This document shows positions 33,605 to 41,508 of a stretch of 64,000 nucleotides of DNA, in pieces (position 1 is the first letter of the stretch; each line of letters begins with the position of its first letter). The stretch spans positions 186,001 through 250,000 of the forward strand of contig NZ_BSOG01000004.1 of the NCBI RefSeq assembly GCF_030160395.1. Reading direction: 5' to 3'. Below the pieces are notes generated by a model. The model made no database searches. It saw nothing but the letters and a program-made list of their open reading frames with translations, and had not been told where the DNA came from. The stretch is from Chitinimonas prasina. Its GTDB lineage: Bacteria > Pseudomonadota > Gammaproteobacteria > Burkholderiales > Chitinimonadaceae. The position numbers were made by a program, and so were the translations under genes.

Positions 33605-34804
33605 ATGCCAGAACAAGCAGACTTATCCGAAACGCCAGCCAGCCCTGCGGTATGGCAGGCCGAACCCACTGACTTGCGCTTCTCCGATGAATTCGTCGTT
33701 GCCATGGACGGTGACCATATCGTGGTGAGCAACGCCAGGACCGGTGCCTACAGGCGATACACCAAGCGAGCCGAGCCTGTATTGAACCAATTGATCCACT
33801 GGACCCACCTGCAAGACCTACTGCAATTCGACTTCGGCTTGGAGGATGAGGCAGAGCGCATGTCCGCCTTGCTCGACATCATGAACGGGTTGCTGGACAT
33901 CGGCGTACTGATGACACAAAAGGTGGACTGGAGTGCCGCCCGCTTGGCCGAGCCCGGCGGTGGCTGGAAAGCGGCGATGCGCTACATCAATGACACGCGG
34001 ACACGGCGGGACACCATCTATGCGGTTCCTGCCGAATTCTATGAGGCGTTGGCGCAGAAAGCCGTACTTTACCGCCAGCCCTCTGCCTTCTATGAGCGGG
34101 TAGATGCCCCCTTCCAGCCACTACCGGCACCACGCCGGGATGAGAGCGAGGGTACGGCTTCGTTTACCAGCGTGATGCTCAAGCGACGCACGGCAAGGCG
34201 ATACGCATCCGCACCGATTTCCGAAGTTGAGCTTTCCACCCTGCTGTACTTCAGCTGGGGTATGACTGACTTCGAACCCAACCCGCTCGGCGATGTGTTC
34301 GTCCGCAAGACCTCCCCCAGCGGTGGCTCCCTACATCCCATCGAGGTCTACCCCATCGTTCTTAATGTGGAGGGCGTTCCGCCGGGCTGCTACCACTACT
34401 CGGTACGGCGGCATGGCCTGGAAGTGCTATCGCAGGACAACCCCGCCAGCTGGATCATCGAGGCCTGCGGCGATCAGGCCTGGGTCGCAGAGGCCAGCGT
34501 GATCTTCCTTTGCACCGCCTTCCTCCCCAGAACAGCCTGGAAATACGATTACTCCCGGGTGGCGCGCGCCGTCATGTATGAAGTGGGCTATACCGGACAA
34601 TCGGCCTTCCTGACCGCGACCTGGCTCGGCCTGGGTGCTTTCACCACGGCAGCACTCAGGGACGAGATCTTCGAGGAGATGCTGGGCCTGAACCCCGCTA
34701 AGGAACCGGTACTATCCGTTACCGGCGTAGGCCAGCTGGAGCCGGACATTGCCATCCATGCCCGGCCCAGAGCAGAAAACCCCATCGGCGTGGAGGGGTC
34801 GTGA
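33605..34804 (+). CDS. SagB-type flavin-dependent dehydrogenase
   Basis: A 399-residue protein. Residues about 20-150 form the variable N-terminal part; about 180-390 are a nitroreductase-fold FMN domain with KRRTARRYASAPIS, KTSPSGGSLHPIEVYP, CYHYSVRRHGLE, RVARAVMYEVGYTGQ and LGLGAFTTAAL, the wording of the SagB/ThcOx family. In thiazole/oxazole-modified peptides SagB oxidises azolines to azoles, but it works with a YcaO cyclodehydratase that is absent here, and the repeat protein has no Cys, Ser or Thr in most conserved core positions (only in GSR/GTR junctions). A different dehydrogenation is therefore likely. A GGAGG site precedes the ATG. The stop lies one base before the next gene. Confidence 0.85.
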   Translation: MPEQADLSETPASPAVWQAEPTDLRFSDEFVVAMDGDHIVVSNARTGAYRRYTKRAEPVLNQLIHWTHLQDLLQFDFGLEDEAERMSALLDIMNGLLDIGVLMTQKVDWSAARLAEPGGGWKAAMRYINDTRTRRDTIYAVPAEFYEALAQKAVLYRQPSAFYERVDAPFQPLPAPRRDESEGTASFTSVMLKRRTARRYASAPISEVELSTLLYFSWGMTDFEPNPLGDVFVRKTSPSGGSLHPIEVYPIVLNVEGVPPGCYHYSVRRHGLEVLSQDNPASWIIEACGDQAWVAEASVIFLCTAFLPRTAWKYDYSRVARAVMYEVGYTGQSAFLTATWLGLGAFTTAALRDEIFEEMLGLNPAKEPVLSVTGVGQLEPDIAIHARPRAENPIGVEGS

Positions 34805-34805
34805 C

Positions 34806-35432
34806 GTGGACTCCGCCGCCGATACCGAGCTGAATGCTTGCGTCTCACTGGGCGCCCTTACCGGTACCGATCCCAAGGTGCTGAGCCCAAAGGTGGATGA
34901 GGCCATGCACCAGGGACTGAGTGCCAGCCCCTGCAAAATCCTGCTTTCATCGCAGCATGGCGAGCATCAGGAGCTATTGCTGCCCGATGGCAACCCAGGG
35001 CTGGGGCTTCAAGGTACCCGTTGCTACATGAACCTTGAATCCGTGGTGCCCGAACTGACCACCCTACTAAAACCAGCCGGACTGCCAGCCTTCACGGTAG
35101 ATCGCGTCAACGCCTATGTCTCACAGCCCGGTACCGGGTCACCCACCCACTTTGACACGCGTACCGTCGTCATCGTCCAGTTGGTGGGCCGTAAATTGTG
35201 GATGGTGTCCAAAACACCTGCCATTGCGAACCCGCACCGCAATTGCGTCGCCGACCCAGCTCGTAACTGGGTGGACTACGACGGCACCAGGCTCACCGTG
35301 CCGGATGACTTCATTTTCGTGCTGCTCAAACCCGGCGATTGGCTGCTGATTCAAAAAGCCGCCTGGCATGCCACCTACTCGAGCTCAGGCTCCATCTCCG
35401 CCACGCTGGCCGCGCCGGCCGAGGTGGACTGA
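34806..35432 (+). CDS. JmjC/cupin-type iron(II) hydroxylase
   Basis: A 208-residue protein starting at GTG 34806, nine bases after GGAGG; an in-frame ATG at 34749 lies inside the preceding gene and has no ribosome site. The core reads VNAYVSQPGTGSPTHFD with H115 and D117 as metal ligands, followed by VQLVGRKLWMVS and a third ligand H188 in QKAAWHATYS. This HxD...H pattern in a double-stranded beta-helix fits the Cupin_4/JmjC-like 2-oxoglutarate oxygenases, which hydroxylate protein side chains. With the HExxH protein it would be a second, unrelated hydroxylase of the same substrate. Start and stop are tightly packed against SagB-type gene. Confidence 0.75.
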   Translation: MDSAADTELNACVSLGALTGTDPKVLSPKVDEAMHQGLSASPCKILLSSQHGEHQELLLPDGNPGLGLQGTRCYMNLESVVPELTTLLKPAGLPAFTVDRVNAYVSQPGTGSPTHFDTRTVVIVQLVGRKLWMVSKTPAIANPHRNCVADPARNWVDYDGTRLTVPDDFIFVLLKPGDWLLIQKAAWHATYSSSGSISATLAAPAEVD

Positions 35433-35516
35433 TGCCCACCCCTTGCCGCCCAGCTGTCGCCCTACCGTCAGTTGCCCAACCACCGCCAGCCCTACGGCGA
35501 ACCGAGGTATTAGATC

Positions 35517-36422
35517 ATGGACTACGAAACCGCAGCATTGGGTGCCACGATGCGCTGCGTGGCCCGGAAACAGGTGCGCCAAAGCCGCCTATGGGGACTG
35601 AGCGAATTGCTGTCTGGGGGTGAGCCTGACCCTAGTTTCATCGAATCCATTCCACGCCAACAGGAGCGTGCCCGTCTGTTGGAACGCTACGATCTGGCAC
35701 CCGGCCTGGGTGTGGACAACAATGCCAGCAGAAAGCTGTTCGAAGCCATCATCGGCTCAGACGATATGCTACCGCGGCGATTTCTTGCGCAAGGCGAGAC
35801 CGCAGCTCGTGCCGTTGGCCGCATCGTGGTCAGCATGCCCGGTAGCGGTGAGCGATACGGAACAGGTGCCCTGGTAGGCAGCCATCTGGTAATGACCAAT
35901 AACCATGTACTGGATTCCAGCGCCGTCGCCAGCAATGCCGCGATAGAACTGGGTTTCTTCGAGGGCGCTCCGCAGGCCGCCAGTACCGAATGGCAGTCGT
36001 TCAGGCTACGGCCTGACTTCTTTTTCTATACTAGCGAAACCCTGGATTTCACCCTGGTAGGGGTTGAGGGAGAAAGCGCTACCCGCACCACAGCCGACTA
36101 TGGCTACCTGCCCCTGCTTGCCGCCAGTGGCAAGGCGCTGATCGGCGAACACGTCAATATCGTACAGCACGCCGGTGGCCGCCCGCAGACCATCAGTATT
36201 CGAGAAAACGCGGTGGTCGATGTGTTCGACCAGTGGTTGCACTACACCACCGATACCGCACCGGGCTCATCAGGCGCCCCTGTTTTCAATGACGAATGGC
36301 AACTGGTCGCCCTGCACCATGCCGCGGTACCGGTTGATTCAGCAGGCGCTGGGCAGCTGGTGGTAAACGAGGGAATACGGATCAGCGCCATCTGGCAGGA
36401 TCTACAGGCGGCGTTTGCTTGA
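35517..36422 (+). CDS. Trypsin-fold serine protease of the RiPP-like cluster
   Basis: A 301-residue protein without signal peptide. The C-terminal 200 residues have the chymotrypsin-fold triad: H130 in MTNNHVL, D177 in ETLDFTLVGV and S252 in DTAPGSSGAPVF. Residues 1-95 form a charged helical N-domain with DLAPGLGVDNNASRKLFEAI, which might bind substrate or keep the enzyme inactive. The style (TDTAPGSSGAPVFN, ALHHA) is close to V8-like and Trypsin_2 cytoplasmic proteases, so cleavage after Glu/Asp or after Arg/Lys are both possible. As last gene of the cluster it is the natural candidate for cutting the repeat protein. Converges with gspE, stops only 3 bp apart. Confidence 0.85.
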   Translation: MDYETAALGATMRCVARKQVRQSRLWGLSELLSGGEPDPSFIESIPRQQERARLLERYDLAPGLGVDNNASRKLFEAIIGSDDMLPRRFLAQGETAARAVGRIVVSMPGSGERYGTGALVGSHLVMTNNHVLDSSAVASNAAIELGFFEGAPQAASTEWQSFRLRPDFFFYTSETLDFTLVGVEGESATRTTADYGYLPLLAASGKALIGEHVNIVQHAGGRPQTISIRENAVVDVFDQWLHYTTDTAPGSSGAPVFNDEWQLVALHHAAVPVDSAGAGQLVVNEGIRISAIWQDLQAAFA

Positions 36423-36425
36423 GGC

Positions 36426-37898
36426 TTACCCTTCCCGCGTCACCCGCAGCACTTCCTCCAGCGTAGTCTTGCCGGCCAGCACATGGGTAATCCCGTCCAG
36501 TCTCAGGCTGCTCATACCCAGGGTACTGGCGTGCTCGCGTATACGGGCTTCGCTGGCGCCATCATGTATCAAGTGGCGTATCTCATCGTCCACCGTCAAC
36601 AGCTCGTACACCCCGGCACGGCCTTTGTAGCCCAGGTAGTTGCAATGCTCGCAACCGACAGCGTGGTACAGCGCTTGTGGCGTGGTGATACCCAGCACAG
36701 CCATCTCGGCGTCGTCAGGCGTATAGGGCTGTTTGCAGGATGGGCACAGTTGCCGGTACAGGCGCTGTGCCAGTACCCCGATCAGCGACGAAGCCAGCAG
36801 GAAGGGTTCGATACCCATATCCACCATACGGGTCACCGCGCCGGGTGCATCGTTGGTGTGGATGGTAGCCAGCACCAGGTGGCCGGTCAGCGAGGCCTGT
36901 ACGGCAATCTGCGCGGTTTCCAGGTCACGGATTTCGCCTATCATGATCACGTCCGGGTCCTGCCGCAGAATGGCACGCAGGGCGCGGGAGAAACTCATCT
37001 CGATACGGGCATTTACCTGGGTCTGGCCTACACCGTCCAGGTCATACTCGATCGGGTCCTCCACCGTCATGATATTGGTGGAAGATGCATCCATCGCCGC
37101 CAGTGCGGCATACAGCGTGGTGGTCTTGCCCGAACCAGTAGGGCCGGTCACCAACACAATGCCGTGTGGTTCGGCAATCAACTTGTGCATGATATCCAGC
37201 GTACGCCCGGCCATACCCAGCTTTTCCAGGTCAAGCCGGCCAGCCGACTTATCCAGCAAACGCAGCACAGCCCGCTCACCGTGGCCGGTCGGCAGGGTCG
37301 ATACCCGCACATCCACCGGCCGACCTGCAATCCGTAAGGTAATGCGGCCATCCTGAGGCAGACGCTTCTCGGATATATCGAGATTGGCCATCACCTTGAT
37401 ACGGGAGACGATGGCAGCATGCAGCTGACGCTTGGGCTCGATCACATCCTTGAGCTTGCCATCGATTCGGAAGCGCACCACCGAACGGGTCTCGAACGGT
37501 TCGATATGAATATCGGACGCCCCTTCGCGCAAGGCCTCAGTCAGCAAGGCATTGATCAGACGAATGATGGGGGCGTCGTCTTCGGTTTCCAGCAGGTCTT
37601 CGATGGCCGGGAGATCCTGCGCCAGACGGCTCAGGTCCAGATCGGCAGCGACATCCTCGGCCACATCCGCCGAGTGGCTGTCCTGACGCGAAAACAGCTG
37701 CGCCAGCTTGGCATCGAATGCGCCGCTGTCCAGCATCTCCACTTTCACGGCACGGCCCAGCAGGCGTCGCAATTCCATCAGGCCGCTGGTATCGGCGCCT
37801 TCGCGCATCAATACCTCGACCATGCCTTCGTGCTCGGCAATGTCTACCACACCACGGTTACGGGCAAAGCCATAGTTGGCCAGGCGGCGGTAGTTCAT
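36426..37898 (-). CDS. gspE: Type II secretion ATPase GspE
   Basis: A 490-residue secretion ATPase. N1E-like N-domain (about 1-110), then the ATPase with Walker A GPTGSGKTTTLYAAL, Asp boxes, a Walker B MIGEIRDLETAQIA region, and the tetracysteine zinc element CPSCKQ ... CEHCNYLGYKGR. It powers assembly of the type II pseudopilus at the inner membrane. Starts inside the end of gspD (4-bp overlap). The expected next gene, gspF, is not present: the gene to the left is the protease of the peptide cluster on the opposite strand. Confidence 0.95.
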   Translation of the reverse strand: MNYRRLANYGFARNRGVVDIAEHEGMVEVLMREGADTSGLMELRRLLGRAVKVEMLDSGAFDAKLAQLFSRQDSHSADVAEDVAADLDLSRLAQDLPAIEDLLETEDDAPIIRLINALLTEALREGASDIHIEPFETRSVVRFRIDGKLKDVIEPKRQLHAAIVSRIKVMANLDISEKRLPQDGRITLRIAGRPVDVRVSTLPTGHGERAVLRLLDKSAGRLDLEKLGMAGRTLDIMHKLIAEPHGIVLVTGPTGSGKTTTLYAALAAMDASSTNIMTVEDPIEYDLDGVGQTQVNARIEMSFSRALRAILRQDPDVIMIGEIRDLETAQIAVQASLTGHLVLATIHTNDAPGAVTRMVDMGIEPFLLASSLIGVLAQRLYRQLCPSCKQPYTPDDAEMAVLGITTPQALYHAVGCEHCNYLGYKGRAGVYELLTVDDEIRHLIHDGASEARIREHASTLGMSSLRLDGITHVLAGKTTLEEVLRVTREG

Positions 37899-39970
37899 GG
37901 CTGGGCAGGCTCAGCGGCGGTTGGCTTGGGCTGCCGCACATCCAGCACCGGCAGCGATACCGTAGGCAGGTCGGGCAACATCAGACGGCTGTCCTGCTGA
38001 TAGGCACCTTGTGCCTCTTGCAGCATCTGGTAGCGGTCATTGCTGAGTGCAGCGGCACTCTTGCCGTCACGCAAAATGACGGGACGCAGGAACACCATCA
38101 GGTTGGTCCGCTTGCTTTCGCGGCCCTCGTAGCGGAACAAACTGCCCAGCAGCGGGATATCCCCCAGCAGCGGCACTTTGTTGTTCTTCTGCTTCAGGTT
38201 GTTCTCTATCAGCCCACCCAGCACGATCACCTGGCCATCATCCACTAGCACCTTGGAGTCTATCGTGCGCTTCTTGGTCACAAAACCGGTGCCGGAGGTC
38301 GAAATACCGTCATCGATACTGGAGACCTCCTGCGAGACTTCCAGGGTAATGGCCCCGCCCTCGGATACCTGTGGCCGTATCTTCAGCTGTATACCCACAT
38401 CCTTGCGTTCCACCGTGGTGAACGGGTTTTGATTGGCGCCGGTGGAGGACTGCGTCCCGGTAATGATGGGGATATTCTGGCCCACCAGTATCTTGGCTTC
38501 TTCGTTGTCCAGCGTCAGCAGATTGGGCATGGACAGCACATTGCCGTCGCCATTGGCCTCGATCGCCGTGGCGATCATGCCAAGGGTCGGTGTTTTGCCG
38601 GTGCCATCCAGGCTGCCATTGACCAGGCCCAACGACAGGCCCAGCGGCAAATTGGCGTAGCCAGTCTTGCTGCCAACGGCGGTAGCGATGGCACCCAGGG
38701 TATTCGATGCCTTGTCGGTACCCAGATTGCCCAGGCCTATGGCGTTGACCTTGCTGCCACCACCACCGACCAGCCATTGCACACCGAATTCGCCCGCTTT
38801 GGTCACCGAGACTTCGGCAATCATGGCCTCGACATAGACCTGCGCACGGCGCGCATCGAGCTTGTCGATCACCGCACGGATGTTATTGAAGATGTTGTCG
38901 GGCGCAGTCACGATCAGCGCATTGGTGGTGGGGTCAGCCTGTATGGCCACCCCCGGCGAAACCTGTCCACCACCACTGGCCGCCCCCCCACCCGTACTGG
39001 CCTGAGGTGCCGCGCTGGGCACACCGGTAGCCGACCCGCCGCTGGCAACACTGGTAAAACCGCTCGGTGCCTGCTGCGGCACATCGCCGCCAGTCAGGAT
39101 GGCCTTGAGCGTCGCGGCCAGCTTGGTGGCATTGGCATTCTTCAGGTACACCACATGGATATTGCCACCGGCGGCGCTCTGCACATCCAGGCCATCGACA
39201 ATGCGCTTGATCTGCGCCAGGTGAGCCGGATTATCGCCACGCACGATCAGGGCGTTGGCGCGTGTATCCGCCACCACCGTGGTTTTCTTCACACCTTCGA
39301 GCTGCGCGCCGGGTATCGCAACCGCAGCCACGCCCGCCACACTGGTCTCCGGCATCAAGCGGCCTATCATCTGCGCCACATCCAGCGCTGATGCGTACTT
39401 AAGCTGCAGGGTGACCAGGTCATTACCGGCAGGCTGGTCGATATTGGCGATAATCTGATTCAGGCGCTTGATGTTATCGGCGTAGTCGGTAATCACCAGC
39501 ACGTTGGACGCGGTATAGGCGGCAATCGAGTTATTGGGTGTCACTAAGGGCCGCAGTATGGGTACCAGCTGGGCAGCAGATTCATGCTTGAGCGGATAAA
39601 TCTGGGTGATGATGCGGTCACCGCTCACATTCATCTTCTGGTTGATGGTGATGCCATAGTTCTGCTTGGCATCGGCCTCAGGCACGATGCGAACTGCACC
39701 AGGGGTCTCAACCACGGCAAAGCCTTGCAGACGCAGGGCCGAGAGCAGTATCTCGTAGACTTCCTTCTGCCGCACCGGGCTGGAGGAAACGATATTCACG
39801 GTGCCCTTCACCCGTGGGTCCAGCACGAAGTTCTTGCCCGTGATCAGGCCAACAGCCTTCACGGTCGATTCGATATCCGAATTCACGAAATTGAGCATCA
39901 CCCTGTCATCGGCCGCCATGACTTGCGTAGCCAGCATTAGGGCGAGGGCAACTGTCTTGATTTTCTTCAT
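37895..39970 (-). CDS. gspD: Type II secretion secretin GspD
   Basis: A 691-residue secretin with a signal peptide (1-19, ending QVMAA), N0 domain (MLNFVNSDIESTVKAVG), N1-N3 domains (including VLVITDYADNIKRL and the HVVYLKNANATKLA region), a Gly/Ser/Ala-rich loop near residues 300-350, and the secretin barrel (VEAMIAEVS, LLTLDNEEAKILVGQNIP, VPLLGDIPLLGSLFR). It forms the outer-membrane channel through which folded exoproteins leave. Overlaps gspC and gspE by four bases at either end. No S-domain pilotin binding site was judged. Length and order are normal. Confidence 0.96.
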   Translation of the reverse strand: MKKIKTVALALMLATQVMAADDRVMLNFVNSDIESTVKAVGLITGKNFVLDPRVKGTVNIVSSSPVRQKEVYEILLSALRLQGFAVVETPGAVRIVPEADAKQNYGITINQKMNVSGDRIITQIYPLKHESAAQLVPILRPLVTPNNSIAAYTASNVLVITDYADNIKRLNQIIANIDQPAGNDLVTLQLKYASALDVAQMIGRLMPETSVAGVAAVAIPGAQLEGVKKTTVVADTRANALIVRGDNPAHLAQIKRIVDGLDVQSAAGGNIHVVYLKNANATKLAATLKAILTGGDVPQQAPSGFTSVASGGSATGVPSAAPQASTGGGAASGGGQVSPGVAIQADPTTNALIVTAPDNIFNNIRAVIDKLDARRAQVYVEAMIAEVSVTKAGEFGVQWLVGGGGSKVNAIGLGNLGTDKASNTLGAIATAVGSKTGYANLPLGLSLGLVNGSLDGTGKTPTLGMIATAIEANGDGNVLSMPNLLTLDNEEAKILVGQNIPIITGTQSSTGANQNPFTTVERKDVGIQLKIRPQVSEGGAITLEVSQEVSSIDDGISTSGTGFVTKKRTIDSKVLVDDGQVIVLGGLIENNLKQKNNKVPLLGDIPLLGSLFRYEGRESKRTNLMVFLRPVILRDGKSAAALSNDRYQMLQEAQGAYQQDSRLMLPDLPTVSLPVLDVRQPKPTAAEPAQP

Positions 39971-40839
39971 GAGGAGGGGAGGCTCTCGATACGGAAGCGC
40001 AGGCTCATATGGGTGCCATTGCGCAGGATGTCGACGGTGATATTGGGGGCGCGACTAAAAGCGCCATAAAGCGCCGAGATGTCGCCAGTACGATTAAGCG
40101 GTGCGCCATTTACCGCCTGTATTACATCGCCGCTCTGCAGGCCCAATGGGCCGGCCAGTGGCTGTGCTGCGGCATCTTCCACAGCGATACCATTACCGTT
40201 AGGGGCATCGGCCAGGCCACGGGCCCAGTCGGCCACGTTCAGGCTCTGCATGCCAGACATCAAGGCCTGACGGCTCAGGATGCGCTCATCGCCGCCACGG
40301 ATTTCGCCATTGGGCGGCAGCGCACGCATGGGCGGCGCTTCAGAAATAAGGTTGCCGTCCATCTGTGGCGGTGGCGCATCGGCAGGCAACACGCCGCTGG
40401 CCGCCGGCTTGGCGTCCAGATCCATGCGTTCCAGCCGGCCACGGTTATCCAGCACCACATGGTCGGTGAACACTTCCTTCAAGCGTATGCCGCCTTCCAG
40501 CTCATCACCCAGCCGCACAGCCAGTGCGGGCATGCCAGGACGCTCGAACACCGCAGCAGCCGGATCGGCATTTGCAATCACACCGCGCAACTTCATATTG
40601 AGGGTGGAAGGCTGAATATCGCCGGTATTGTTGCTGGGGCCGGCAAACAGGCCATTCAAGGCCGATGTATCCAGCGTGGGCGCCTGCGCAACAACTGTGG
40701 CGGGCGCCGCCACAGGCGGCAAAGGACGGGGCGAAAGCACCAGCCAGATCAGGCCAGCCAATAGCCAGGCCACGACCAGCAGCAGGGCCGCATTGATACA
40801 GCGGTAGAACCAAGGCGTAGCGGGTAGAGAGACAATCAT
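39967..40839 (-). CDS. gspC: Type II secretion protein GspC
   Basis: A 290-residue protein from ATG 40839. A single membrane helix (about 13-36), a Pro/Ala linker, the homology-region domain (LNMKLRGVIANADPAAA, VRLGDELEGGIRLKEV) that contacts GspD N0, and a C-terminal PDZ domain (LAGPLGLQSGDVIQAVNG, DISALYGAF). It links the inner-membrane platform to the secretin. I rejected the longer frame to 40968 because its N-terminal extension lacks any feature and the ATG 40839 places the membrane helix at the usual position; the ribosome site is weak. First gene of the leftward gspC-D-E block, divergent from the tRNA operon. Confidence 0.9.
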   Translation of the reverse strand: MIVSLPATPWFYRCINAALLLVVAWLLAGLIWLVLSPRPLPPVAAPATVVAQAPTLDTSALNGLFAGPSNNTGDIQPSTLNMKLRGVIANADPAAAVFERPGMPALAVRLGDELEGGIRLKEVFTDHVVLDNRGRLERMDLDAKPAASGVLPADAPPPQMDGNLISEAPPMRALPPNGEIRGGDERILSRQALMSGMQSLNVADWARGLADAPNGNGIAVEDAAAQPLAGPLGLQSGDVIQAVNGAPLNRTGDISALYGAFSRAPNITVDILRNGTHMSLRFRIESLPSS

Positions 40840-40959
40840 CCGGGCAGGCTGGAAACGGTTCTGAAACAGGTTGCGCACTATATACAGCGTGCGGGAGCCG
40901 GCATTTATATCAGCAAGCCCGGCCAGCCGCCATCGCAGCGTCATCTTGTTGCAGGAGTG

Positions 40960-40989
40960 TTGACACACCCCGAATCACCGTGCTTTAAT
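40960..40989 (+). promoter_or_regulatory. Promoter of the tRNA operon
   Basis: TTGACA at 40960-40965 and TTTAAT at 40984-40989 with an 18-base spacer match the sigma-70 consensus, one mismatch in the -10 box. The following bases are C/G-rich (CCGCCCCC), the discriminator type seen at stringently controlled tRNA and rRNA promoters. The first tRNA begins about 60 bases downstream. Confidence 0.8.
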
Positions 40990-41052
40990 CCGCCCCCTCG
41001 CTGCACGGCACAGCCCGCAACGAGACAGCAGCAGAACAGCAGTCGTAGTTTA

Positions 41053-41129
41053 GGAGTGGTAGTTCAGTTGGTTAGAATACCGGCCTGTCACGCCGGGGGT
41101 CGCGGGTTCGAGTCCCGTCCACTCCGCCA
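41053..41129 (+). tRNA. tRNA-Asp (anticodon GTC)
   Basis: A 77-base cloverleaf: acceptor GGAGTGG pairs with CCACTCC, anticodon loop CTGTCAC with GTC, T-arm GTTCGAGTC, and an encoded CCA at the 3' end. Identical in sequence to the copy at 41361. Confidence 0.97.
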
Positions 41130-41251
41130 ACTTATTCAGGGTTATTGCAAGGCAGTTTCGCAGTAACCCGGTCAAACAGCGAAAGACTTGACGCGGTTTG
41201 ATCAGGCGTGATTCAATGCGCGCCTTTCCGAAATCGGGAACAACAGATTTC

Positions 41252-41326
41252 GGGCGGTTAGCTCAGGGGTAGAGCACTGCCTTCACACGGCAGGGGTCAC
41301 TGGTTCGATCCCAGTATCGCCCACCA
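41252..41326 (+). tRNA. tRNA-Val (anticodon CAC)
   Basis: A 75-base cloverleaf: acceptor GGGCGGT pairs with ATCGCCC (one G-U), anticodon stem CTGCC/GGCAG, loop TTCACAC with anticodon CAC, T-arm GGTTCGATC, CCA encoded. It reads GUG codons, the minor tRNA-Val species beside the usual TAC one. Confidence 0.95.
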
Positions 41327-41360
41327 AGTCAGTGTTGATAGCCACAAGGCTTGATACATA

Positions 41361-41437
41361 GGAGTGGTAGTTCAGTTGGTTAGAATACCGGCCTGTCACG
41401 CCGGGGGTCGCGGGTTCGAGTCCCGTCCACTCCGCCA
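41361..41437 (+). tRNA. tRNA-Asp (anticodon GTC), second copy
   Basis: Same 77 bases as the first tRNA-Asp, encoded CCA included. A strong terminator follows directly, so the three tRNAs form one transcript. Confidence 0.97.
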
Positions 41438-41444
41438 ACAATGC

Positions 41445-41478
41445 AAAAGCCCAGTCGCAAGACTGGGCTTTTTGCTTT
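41445..41478 (+). terminator. Rho-independent terminator of the tRNA operon
   Basis: AAAAGCCCAGTC (41445-41456) and its complement (41461-41472) form a perfect 12-bp stem closed by a GCAA tetraloop, followed by T-rich sequence. The A run on the left makes it work for the convergent DUF2306 gene too. Confidence 0.92.
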
Positions 41479-41508
41479 TCCACGCCTGCGCCACCGCCAC
41501 TGACCGCT

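Noticed and set aside
30364-36422. Classic thiazole/oxazole (YcaO) peptide cluster
   Set aside because: SagB-type gene is present, but no YcaO/E1-like protein and no Cys in the substrate.
40840-40968. Longer GspC start
   Set aside because: Would add a soluble basic stretch before the membrane helix and reach into the tRNA promoter region.
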